Source: JBMDXB01 sp048594975 (GTDB taxonomy: Bacteria; Acidobacteriota; Vicinamibacteria; Vicinamibacterales; 2-12-FULL-66-21). Taken from it: 34,389 bases of DNA. The stretch covers positions 1-34,389 of the forward strand of contig JBMDXQ010000161.1 in NCBI GenBank assembly GCA_048594975.1, in the 5' to 3' direction. Position 1 is the first letter of the stretch, and each line of letters starts with the position of its first letter. Below the pieces are notes generated by a model. It searched no databases. It was not told the origin of the DNA and saw only the letters and a list, made by a program, of their open reading frames with translations. The position numbers were made by a program, and so were the translations under genes. Shown here one piece after another: positions 1-5,922 of this stretch.

Positions 1-7
1 GGCCAAT

Positions 8-37
8 TTGCCGCCGCGTTATTCGGCCTGTTATGAT
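8..37 (+). promoter_or_regulatory. Probable sigma-70 promoter of tRNA-Phe
   Basis: TTGCCG at 8-13 and TATGAT at 32-37 are separated by 18 bp. Transcription would start near 44, about 22 nt before the tRNA. Both hexamers are close to the vegetative consensus and stand out against the GC-rich background. Confidence 0.6.
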
Positions 38-65
38 TAGGGTCCTGCCAGACGCATTTCCTCGT

Positions 66-141
<76 letters not shown>

Positions 142-192
142 ACCTTCGTTCACGCCTGCCTCGGGTCGCGTGAGACGGTCGACAAGCGCCGA

Positions 193-666
193 TCACCCTT
201 GAGTGCTCCAGTAATAGGCTCGCCCCTGTTTCCAGTTCACGACGAACAGCAACGCGCCGTCCGTGGATCGGTATGACGCTAATCCGGTCGCAGCGATCTG
301 CTCCGGATCCAGTTGACCGCGCAAGAGGATCGGCCACCACTCGATCCGGCGCGGCGGATCGCAGCGCTCGCCGGCCAGCGGAAACTCGGACGACTCGAGG
401 ATTGCTTTCAGCGCCGCCGCTTCTGCGGGAGGAAAGCTGAAGAGTCCCCAGCGCACGTTTGTGTCGGGATCGAACGCTTCGCGCATGTCCCGGGTGCCCA
501 GGGGCAGCCCTTCCGGAAGCCGCCCTTTCGCAACTGCGCCAGCCTGCCGCGCCTCGGCCAGGTTTGCATACGACGCCGTGACGACCTCCAGGTCGCGGCA
601 TGCGGTCAGGGACTGCAGGAGCAGCACGAGAACGACGGAGCGGGTCGTCAGGAGAGCCGCCGCCAC
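193..666 (-). CDS. Small hypothetical lipoprotein
   Basis: Unrecognised protein of 157 residues. The N-terminus has a hydrophobic stretch (VVLVLLLQSL) ending in L-T-A-C, a typical lipobox, with the lipidated Cys at about residue 23. It is therefore probably exported and anchored in a membrane. The mature part is rich in Ala, Arg and Trp and shows no catalytic motif I know; a charged IEWWPILLRG segment lies in its second half. The start is GTG and overlaps the end of the upstream lipocalin-like gene by 19 nt, so this is the last gene of a three-gene minus-strand operon with the nitrilase-like hydrolase. Nothing in the sequence gives a function. That it is a gene is fairly sure because of the signal sequence and the operon overlap. 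Confidence 0.75.
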   Translation of the reverse strand: MAAALLTTRSVVLVLLLQSLTACRDLEVVTASYANLAEARQAGAVAKGRLPEGLPLGTRDMREAFDPDTNVRWGLFSFPPAEAAALKAILESSEFPLAGERCDPPRRIEWWPILLRGQLDPEQIAATGLASYRSTDGALLFVVNWKQGRAYYWSTQG

Positions 667-1061
667 GTGAGCACGTGCCGCGCAATACCGCGCGTCTTCT
701 CGACTTCCGCCTCGAGCACCAGCCGCTCCCCGTCGACGCGCAGCTTGCGCACCTGCTCACCACCCACCATGGCGGGGTTCAGGGCACCCTGGACGTGGTG
801 CACGACGATCTCTCTGGACTGGACTTCGTATCGGCCGAAGTAGGCGATGTAGCCCGTGTAGGCCGCCTTGAGCGCCTCGGCGGTCCCCTCACGAGAATCG
901 ACCGCAGGCCGTCCGGGCCGCATGACCTGGCCGGCCATGTTCCCCGCGCCATCGTACGTGATACGGCCAACGGCGTCGCCGAACGGTCGACGGGTCGTGC
1001 CATCCGGCTCTACGCTCTCGTAGGAGACGAGCTCCCACGTCCCCTGCAGCCGGTTCGTCAT
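648..1061 (-). CDS. Lipocalin-like domain protein
   Basis: A 137-residue protein beginning MTNRLQGTWELVSYES. This opening (G-T-W-E/K-L-V-S) plus a later Y-x-G-R-Y-E/x-V strand is the signature of the small bacterial 'lipocalin-like domain' family (PF13924 type), a beta-barrel of unknown ligand. The start was chosen at 1061 because the reading frame upstream of this Met is low-complexity Arg-rich translation inside the nitrilase gene. In addition, the ATG overlaps the nitrilase stop by one base (TGATG), a usual translational-coupling arrangement. No signal peptide is visible, so it is probably cytoplasmic. Its neighbours suggest it works with the carbon-nitrogen hydrolase upstream and the lipoprotein downstream, but no pathway is evident. 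The family call is fairly good; the biochemical role is unknown. Confidence 0.8.
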   Translation of the reverse strand: MTNRLQGTWELVSYESVEPDGTTRRPFGDAVGRITYDGAGNMAGQVMRPGRPAVDSREGTAEALKAAYTGYIAYFGRYEVQSREIVVHHVQGALNPAMVGGEQVRKLRVDGERLVLEAEVEKTRGIARHVLTWRRLS

Positions 1062-1879
1062 CACCGAATCCACTCGCCGTAAAGCTCCGGGCGTCTGTGC
1101 CGCAGGAACAGCCGACGTGCATGCGATCGCGAGGCCTCCGCGAGATCGACGTCCGCGTAGACGATCGCCTCCTCCAGCCTCGGCCCTCTCGCCACCACGC
1201 CGCCGTCCGGCGCACAGACGAACGATTCGCCGGAAAACGTCACGCATTCCTCGCGCCCCACGCGGTTGCAGAGCGCGACGAAGTACCCGTTCTGGAAGGC
1301 GGCGACCCGCATCTCCCCTTCGTACAGCCCCTCGGGCCATTCGTCCAGCGCGCCGGCCTGCGGAACGACGACCAGATCCGCGCCGGCGAGCGCGAGCGCG
1401 CGCATGTACTCGGGATAGTGGCGGTCGTAGCAGATGGCCACGCCGATGCTGCCCGCCCGCGTGCGGTACACCTGCGCGCCGGTGTCGCCGGGCGTGTAGT
1501 AACCCTGCTCGTGGAAACAGGGATAGTCCGTGATGTGGATCATCCGGGTACGGCCGAGCAGCGATCCATCGGCGTCGATCACCGGCGAGCAGTCGAACCC
1601 GCGGTTGCCGTCGCGCTCGTAGAGGTTGAGCACCACCACCACGCCGAACTCACGGGCCCCGCGGGCGAACAGATCGGTGATGTGGCCAGGGACCGGCTCA
1701 CCGAGGCGCCAGGGCCCCGGCGCCGCGGGCCGCTGCGGGTAGAAGCGCTCGAAGGCAAGCTCGGCATACGCGACGACGTGCGCCCCGTCCCGGGCGGCTC
1801 GCTCGAGCGCGTCGAGTCCCCGCCGCACGTTGGCCGCCTTGTCGGCCGATGCGGCCTGCTGCACAAGCGCGATTTTCAC
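1061..1879 (-). CDS. Carbon-nitrogen hydrolase (nitrilase superfamily), catalytic Lys replaced
   Basis: A 272-residue member of the nitrilase superfamily, closest by eye to the beta-ureidopropionase/N-carbamoylputrescine amidase branch, which hydrolyse ureido or amide bonds in the cytoplasm. The catalytic Glu is at about residue 40 (in AYAELAFE) and the nucleophile Cys at about residue 150 (in VAICYDRHYPE). The third triad member, normally Lys in a (K/R)xRKxHI motif, is Met at about 113 (GRTRMIHIT). Length and the remaining conserved blocks (GYYTPGD, VVPQA) are normal, so it does not look degenerate. It has a GTG start with a -10-like TAAGAT only 6 nt upstream. It is the first gene of an operon with the lipocalin-like and lipoprotein genes. 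It may be a clade with altered chemistry or a non-catalytic amide-binding protein. Confidence 0.85.
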   Translation of the reverse strand: MKIALVQQAASADKAANVRRGLDALERAARDGAHVVAYAELAFERFYPQRPAAPGPWRLGEPVPGHITDLFARGAREFGVVVVLNLYERDGNRGFDCSPVIDADGSLLGRTRMIHITDYPCFHEQGYYTPGDTGAQVYRTRAGSIGVAICYDRHYPEYMRALALAGADLVVVPQAGALDEWPEGLYEGEMRVAAFQNGYFVALCNRVGREECVTFSGESFVCAPDGGVVARGPRLEEAIVYADVDLAEASRSHARRLFLRHRRPELYGEWIR

Positions 1880-2163
1880 GCTCGGATCTTACGCTGACAA
1901 CTCCCAGCAGCGAAACGGCCAGCGGGGAGCCGAAGGAGGCTGTCGTGTCATCGATCGCGGCGCCCTCGCGCGGTTGTCCGCGTGCAAGTGAGAATCCCTC
2001 CGACTCTCGATCATCGCAGATCGCGAGCTTCTCGGGTACCGTCAGAAGCACGTAGAGGCGACCTCTGCGCCGAGCGAGCTCCGGCGGCGTGCTGCGCACG
2101 TCGAACACCTCCCGCCCGCGCACCCGTCCGGCGGTTGTAAGATGCGTTGCCGGGGGGCAGGCG
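1880..2163. other. Gene-poor stretch, possibly decayed coding sequence
   Basis: No convincing complete gene is seen in these 284 bases. On the minus strand, about 2135 to 1893, one frame stays open and reads protein-like (for example GRLYVLLTVPEKLAICDD), but it has no good start and no stop before running into the nitrilase gene. It may be a remnant or chance. Confidence 0.35.
1886..1891 (-). promoter_or_regulatory. -10 box of nitrilase operon, likely leaderless
   Basis: On the minus strand TAAGAT ends 6 nt before the GTG start at 1879, so transcription would begin at or next to the start codon. No Shine-Dalgarno sequence is present. No strong -35 is visible at 17-18 bp spacing. Confidence 0.4.
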
Positions 2164-2303
2164 ATGACGGAGAAACAGCCCGCAGGACCGATCCGCTGGC
2201 GAATACACATCCCCGCTCCCCAGAGGCCGTGTTCGCCGCGCTCGACACGGATCAGGGCCGGGCTTCGTTCTGGGCAGAGTCAGCGATCGAGGTGAGCGGC
2301 CAG
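2164..2303 (+). pseudogene. Frameshifted, truncated SRPBCC (AHSA1-like) remnant
   Basis: From ATG 2164 the sequence reads MTEKQPAGPIRWRIHIPAP. After a run of four C's at 2217-2220 the homologous frame shifts and continues as PEAVFAALDTDQGRASFWAESA. Joined, this is the N-terminal strand and helix of a START-like SRPBCC/AHSA1 protein, in which an 'APPEAVF' block is expected; one missing C explains the shift. Similarity stops at about 2290 and the glycosyltransferase begins at 2304, so roughly two thirds of the domain is absent. Without the shift this sequence would appear as an odd N-terminal extension of the glycosyltransferase. Confidence 0.6.
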
Positions 2304-3893
2304 ATGACGAAAGGCGCGGTTGGTCGGCGCACGGCGTCCGGGCACACGATCCCGATGCAAGCGGGAGAAAAGGCAACGGCCGCGCGGCGAGGCGGCGATC
2401 GGCACGGAACAACGCTGCTCCTGTCGGCCGCGACGACGCTCCTCCACCTCCTCACCGCCCGTGGCTACGGCATCTTCCGCGACGAGCTGTACTACCTCGC
2501 GTGCTCCCAGCGCCTTGACTGGGGCTACGTCGACCATCCGCCCCTCATCGCGGCCGTCGCATGGCTGGTACGGAACACGGTGGGGACGTCCCTGCCGGCA
2601 CTTCGGCTCATGCCCGCGCTGGCCGCCGGCGGGCTGGTGTGGCTGACCGCCGCAATCACCCGCGAACTGGGTGGCGGGCGCTTCGCGCAGGTGCTGGCAG
2701 CGCTGGCGGTCGCGCTCGCACCGGTGTACCTCAGCATGTTCTCGATCTTCTCGATGAACGCCCTCGACATCCTGGTCTGGGCGGCGCTCGTCTTCGTGCT
2801 GGTCCGGATCCTCAACACGGGCAACGGGCGACTCTGGCTGACGTTTGGCGTGCTCGCGGGACTCGGACTGCAGAACAAGCTGAGCGTGCTCTTTCTCGGC
2901 GGCGGCCTCGCGGCCGGTTTGGTCGCGGCGCGCGGGTGGCAACACCTCCGGGATCGCCGCCTCTGGCTCGGCCTGCTCGTCGCCGGCGTCATTTTCGCAC
3001 CCCACGTCGCCTGGCAGGTCGCGAACGGCTGGCCGACGGCCGAGTTCGTGCGCCGCGCCACCGAAATCAAGAACGTGGCGTTCTCGGCGGTGGGGTTCGT
3101 CGCCCAGCAGGTCCTGCTCATGAACCCGATCGCGCTGCCGGTGTGGCTGGCGGGCGTCTGGTACCTGATCTTCGCCGCACGCGGGAGGCCGTACCGCACC
3201 CTCGGATTCGCCTACGTCGTCATCGTGCTGGTGATGATGACGACGAACTCGAAACCGTATTACCTCGCGCCCGTCTATCCGGTTCTGTTCGCAGCGGGAT
3301 CGCTCGTGGTCGAGCGGGCGGCACAGGCGCGTGCCGGCTGGCTGCGTCCCGCCGCGATTTGTCTGCTGGGCATCTCGGGGCTCCTGCTGGCACCCCTGGC
3401 CAAGCCGCTCCTTCCGGTCGACAGGTACGTGCGCTACGCGGCAGCGCTCGGCGTCGAACCTTCGACGGACGAACGTCACCGCCTGGGCAGGCTGCCGCAG
3501 TTCTTCGCCGACATGCACGGCTGGCCTGAGCTGGCCGAGGCTGTCACCTCGGTCCACCGTCGCCTGCCGCCGCCCGATCGGGCGCACGCGTGCGTCTTCG
3601 CGCAAAACTACGGCGAGGCGGGAGCCATCGAGTACTTCGCACCGGGACTGCCGGTGATTTCCGGACACAACAGCTATTGGCTATGGGGGCCCGGGCGCTG
3701 CGACGGCGACGTGATGATCGTCATCGGCGGCAGGGCGGAGGACCTCGAACGCTCGTTCGCGACCGTCGAGGCCGCCGGCAGGTTCGACTGCCAGGACTGC
3801 ATGCCGTACGAAGACGGACAGATCCTCTGGGTTGCGCGCGGCCTTCGTGAACCGGTCGCCGACGTCTGGCCGGGCGTGAAGCACTTCGATTAG
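2304..3893 (+). CDS. PMT/ArnT-like membrane glycosyltransferase
   Basis: A polytopic membrane protein of 529 residues. It resembles the GT-C enzymes of the PMT_2/ArnT type, which transfer a sugar from a polyprenyl-phosphate donor to an acceptor on the periplasmic side. The first loop after TM1 contains F-R-D-E-L-Y-Y (Asp60-Glu61), where the catalytic acidic residue of the family lies, followed by W-G-Y-V-D-H-P-P (about 73-80). About ten hydrophobic segments follow to about residue 400, then a soluble C-terminal part of about 150 residues containing Cys-rich CQDC. The start at 2304 is supported by GAGGTG at 2289-2294; the upstream in-frame sequence belongs to an SRPBCC remnant. The acceptor (lipid, glycan or protein) cannot be told. 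It is monocistronic, with a hairpin just past the stop. Confidence 0.85.
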   Translation: MTKGAVGRRTASGHTIPMQAGEKATAARRGGDRHGTTLLLSAATTLLHLLTARGYGIFRDELYYLACSQRLDWGYVDHPPLIAAVAWLVRNTVGTSLPALRLMPALAAGGLVWLTAAITRELGGGRFAQVLAALAVALAPVYLSMFSIFSMNALDILVWAALVFVLVRILNTGNGRLWLTFGVLAGLGLQNKLSVLFLGGGLAAGLVAARGWQHLRDRRLWLGLLVAGVIFAPHVAWQVANGWPTAEFVRRATEIKNVAFSAVGFVAQQVLLMNPIALPVWLAGVWYLIFAARGRPYRTLGFAYVVIVLVMMTTNSKPYYLAPVYPVLFAAGSLVVERAAQARAGWLRPAAICLLGISGLLLAPLAKPLLPVDRYVRYAAALGVEPSTDERHRLGRLPQFFADMHGWPELAEAVTSVHRRLPPPDRAHACVFAQNYGEAGAIEYFAPGLPVISGHNSYWLWGPGRCDGDVMIVIGGRAEDLERSFATVEAAGRFDCQDCMPYEDGQILWVARGLREPVADVWPGVKHFD

Positions 3894-3897
3894 CCTT

Positions 3898-3924
3898 CGC
3901 CTGCCGGATTCTTCGCCGCAGGCG
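3898..3924 (+). terminator. Hairpin after the glycosyltransferase
   Basis: CGCCTGC (3898-3904) pairs perfectly with GCAGGCG (3918-3924) around a 13-nt loop, beginning 5 nt after the TAG stop. There is no following T-tract, so intrinsic termination would be weak. Confidence 0.35.
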
Positions 3925-4105
3925 CGGGTTCAGCGTGTCCGCTGTCGCTACCCTGGCGCTCGCAATCGCGCATGCACGGCGATGTTCTCCGTCGCCTACG
4001 GTGTCTCGATGCGGCCGCTGCCCAATCCGGAGCCCGATCGGCTCGTGAGGGTCTGCGAGGCGAACGCGGCCAACGGCCAGCCCGTGCATGAGGTTCCGCT
4101 CGGCA
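3911..4105 (+). pseudogene. Remnant of a MacB/FtsX-type (ADOP) permease N-terminus
   Basis: One frame (from about 3914) reads RRRRGFSVSAVATLALAIA. The frame then shifts by one base near 3975 and continues as TAMFSVAYGVSMRPLP, followed by N-P-E-P-D-R-L-V-R-V. Together this matches the first transmembrane segment of ADOP-type permeases, including the expected ALGIGANTAIFS block, where one base is missing. The intact homologue in this window (from 20771) has the same block. Similarity fades after about 4105. Neither a start codon nor the remaining 750 or so residues are present. The rest, to 4216, shows no gene. Confidence 0.65.
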
Positions 4106-4216
4106 CGCGCCGATCCGCCCTCGGCTCCGGAACTACGCCGCCGGTGGGCCCGCTACGTCGAGTGGTCGGACCGGCTGATCGCCCGACTCGTGGCGAACGA
4201 TCCGTCGCGACTGTCG

Positions 4217-5287
4217 CTATTCCCGCTTCTCTCTGATCCGCTTGTTGGCCGCCTTGGTCAGGACCTTCCAGCGACGCTTCTCCTCGAGCTGCGCCCGCTG
4301 GTCCTGCATGCGCGTCTGGTACGCCTGTTCGTCCTGCAGCTTGTGATAGCTGTCCAGCCGTGCCGTGGCGAGGCGGGCCTCGGCGACGGCTGCGGCGACG
4401 GCGCAGCCTGGTTCGCCGCGGTGGCGGCAGTCGCGAAACCGGCAGCCCTCGGCGATCGTCTCGATGTCGAGGAACGCGCCGGCGAGTGCTTCGCCGGTCT
4501 CCCACAGCTGGATCTCGCGCATCCCCGGCGTGTCGATGAGCACGCCTGAGCCGGGCAGGAGAATCAGCTGCCGCGCCGTCGTCGTGTGGCGGCCGCGGCT
4601 GTCCCACTCGCGCACGTCGCGCGTGCGCAGCCGCTCTTCGCCCACGAGCCCGTTGACGATCGAGGACTTCCCCACCCCCGACGATCCCAGGAGCGCAGCG
4701 GTCCGGCCGTGGCCCAGATAGCTGCGCAGGACCTCCAGCGTCTCCGGTGTGCGCGCCGACACGGCCTGCACCGGGACGGCCGGCGCGAGCCCGCGGACCT
4801 GCTCCACGAAGGGCGCCGGATCGTCGACGAGGTCCGCCTTGTTCAACACGATCACGGGCGCGGCGCCACTCTCCCAGGCGACCACGAGGTAGCGTTCGAT
4901 GCGGCGGGGGTTGAAGTCACGGTCGAGGCCGCCGACCAGGAACACGACGTCGACGTTCGCGGCCACCACCTGCTCCTCGGTGGCGTCCCCGGCGGCGCGC
5001 CGTGAGAACCGGCTGAAGCGGGGCAGCACCGCCCGGATGCGAGCGTCGCCGTCGTGCTTCGGCGGTTCGACTGCCACCCAGTCGCCGACGGCCGGGAAGG
5101 CCGCACGCGATGCCGCGCGGTGGCGCAGCCGCCCCGAGACACGCGCGAGCCGCTCCCCGTCTCCGAGCACCACGCGGTAGATGTGCGTATGCTCGAGCGA
5201 GACCCGCCCGGCGAGCAGGCCCTCGGCGGCATGCGGCGCGAAGGCGCCGGCGAGCGCGTCGTTCCAGCCGAGATCCTCCAGCCGCAT
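4217..5287 (-). CDS. rsgA: Ribosome small subunit-dependent GTPase A
   Basis: A 356-residue RsgA/YjeQ GTPase that checks and matures the 30S subunit. An N-terminal OB-fold precedes a circularly permuted GTPase domain: G4 NKAD at 149-152, the P-loop GSSGVGKS at 201-208, switch motif GRHTTT at 232-237, and G3 DTPG at 252-255. The zinc knuckle is Cys282, Cys287, His289 and Cys295. The basic C-terminal helix (KRRWKVLTKAANKRIREKRE) fits rRNA binding. All diagnostic motifs are intact. The start MRLEDLGWNDAL is typical of the family. Only 2 nt separate it from a 19-bp palindrome, so there is no room for a Shine-Dalgarno sequence and the mRNA is probably leaderless or nearly so. It is divergent from the ankyrin lipoprotein gene. 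Confidence 0.95.
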   Translation of the reverse strand: MRLEDLGWNDALAGAFAPHAAEGLLAGRVSLEHTHIYRVVLGDGERLARVSGRLRHRAASRAAFPAVGDWVAVEPPKHDGDARIRAVLPRFSRFSRRAAGDATEEQVVAANVDVVFLVGGLDRDFNPRRIERYLVVAWESGAAPVIVLNKADLVDDPAPFVEQVRGLAPAVPVQAVSARTPETLEVLRSYLGHGRTAALLGSSGVGKSSIVNGLVGEERLRTRDVREWDSRGRHTTTARQLILLPGSGVLIDTPGMREIQLWETGEALAGAFLDIETIAEGCRFRDCRHRGEPGCAVAAAVAEARLATARLDSYHKLQDEQAYQTRMQDQRAQLEEKRRWKVLTKAANKRIREKRE

Positions 5288-5289
5288 TT

Positions 5290-5308
5290 TACTTTACAAT
5301 GTAGAGTA
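5290..5308. promoter_or_regulatory. Operator-like palindrome between rsgA and ankyrin gene
   Basis: TACTTTACAATGTAGAGTA is a 19-bp dyad centred on A5299 with a single mismatch (5294/5304). The core TACA-N-TGTA resembles operators of winged-helix repressors such as the BlaI/MecI group. It overlaps the -35 of the ankyrin gene and the probable -10 (TACATT on the minus strand) of rsgA, so one bound repressor could block both. The regulator is unknown. Confidence 0.55.
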
Positions 5309-5322
5309 TTCTGAATTACCAT
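5294..5322 (+). promoter_or_regulatory. Promoter of ankyrin lipoprotein gene
   Basis: TTTACA (5294-5299) and TACCAT (5317-5322) are spaced by 17 bp. Transcription would start near 5329, and GGGAG at 5333-5337 serves the ATG at 5347. Confidence 0.45.
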
Positions 5323-5346
5323 TGGCAACGCCCGGGAGCGTGCCGC

Positions 5347-5922
5347 ATGCCCAACCGCCTGTTCACCTTCGCCCTCGCCGCCCTCGCCGGCGCCGCCGCC
5401 TGCGCCGGCCCGGCCCGTCACCTGACCCCGCTGGACATCGCCGCCCGCACCGGCGACGTCGCGCGCATCCGCCTCCTGGCGGCCGCGGGTGCCGATCTCA
5501 ACGCGCCCGACCGCGGAGGCACGCGCTGGACGCCCCTGCTGCACGCCGTCCACAAGGGACAGCGCAACGCCGTTCGCGCGCTGCTCGACGCAGGTGCGGA
5601 CGTCGCGCGCGCCTCGCCCTCCGGCCTGTCGCCGCTCGAAATGGCCGTCGGCACCGGCCAGCTCGACATCGTCCGGCAGCTGCTCGCGGCGGGCGCCGAC
5701 CCGCGGGAGCCCGGCGTGTTCACCGCCGCCGTCTCCGGCGGGGCGCTGAGCGACATCGGCCGCCCGCTCGACGGGACGTGCAACCCGGAGATTGTACGAC
5801 TGCTGCTCGAGCGCGCACCGGACCTGCGCCTGCCCCGCAACGCGCGCGGCCGCATCTCCTATTTCTTTGCGCGGTTGAATCAGTGCGAGGCGGTGCTCGA
5901 CATGGCGCGGTTCGGCTCCTGA
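5347..5922 (+). CDS. Ankyrin-repeat lipoprotein or exported protein
   Basis: A 191-residue protein with a signal sequence (FTFALAALAGAAACAG) in which Cys19 could be lipidated, although AAAC is a weak lipobox. It then carries about three to four ankyrin repeats: TPLDIAARTGDVARIRLLAAAGADLNAPD, then TPLLHAVHKGQRNAVRALLDAGADV, then SPLEMAVGTGQLDIVRQLLAAGADP, and a degenerate repeat with NPEIVRLLLERAPDL. Ankyrin repeats bind proteins; no enzyme domain is present. The ATG is preceded by GGGAG. The gene converges with the debranching-enzyme gene and their 3' ends overlap by 43 nt. The partner is unknown; an envelope scaffold is a guess. Confidence 0.85.
   Translation: MPNRLFTFALAALAGAAACAGPARHLTPLDIAARTGDVARIRLLAAAGADLNAPDRGGTRWTPLLHAVHKGQRNAVRALLDAGADVARASPSGLSPLEMAVGTGQLDIVRQLLAAGADPREPGVFTAAVSGGALSDIGRPLDGTCNPEIVRLLLERAPDLRLPRNARGRISYFFARLNQCEAVLDMARFGS

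Noticed and set aside
1893..2135. Minus-strand gene of about 80 codons before the nitrilase
   Set aside because: Protein-like in places, but it lacks a credible start and stop and has no family motif; kept only as a possible remnant.
4106..4216. Plus-strand fragment reading PELRRRWARYVEWSDRLIARLV
   Set aside because: Too short and without start, stop or recognised family; may be part of the same decayed region.
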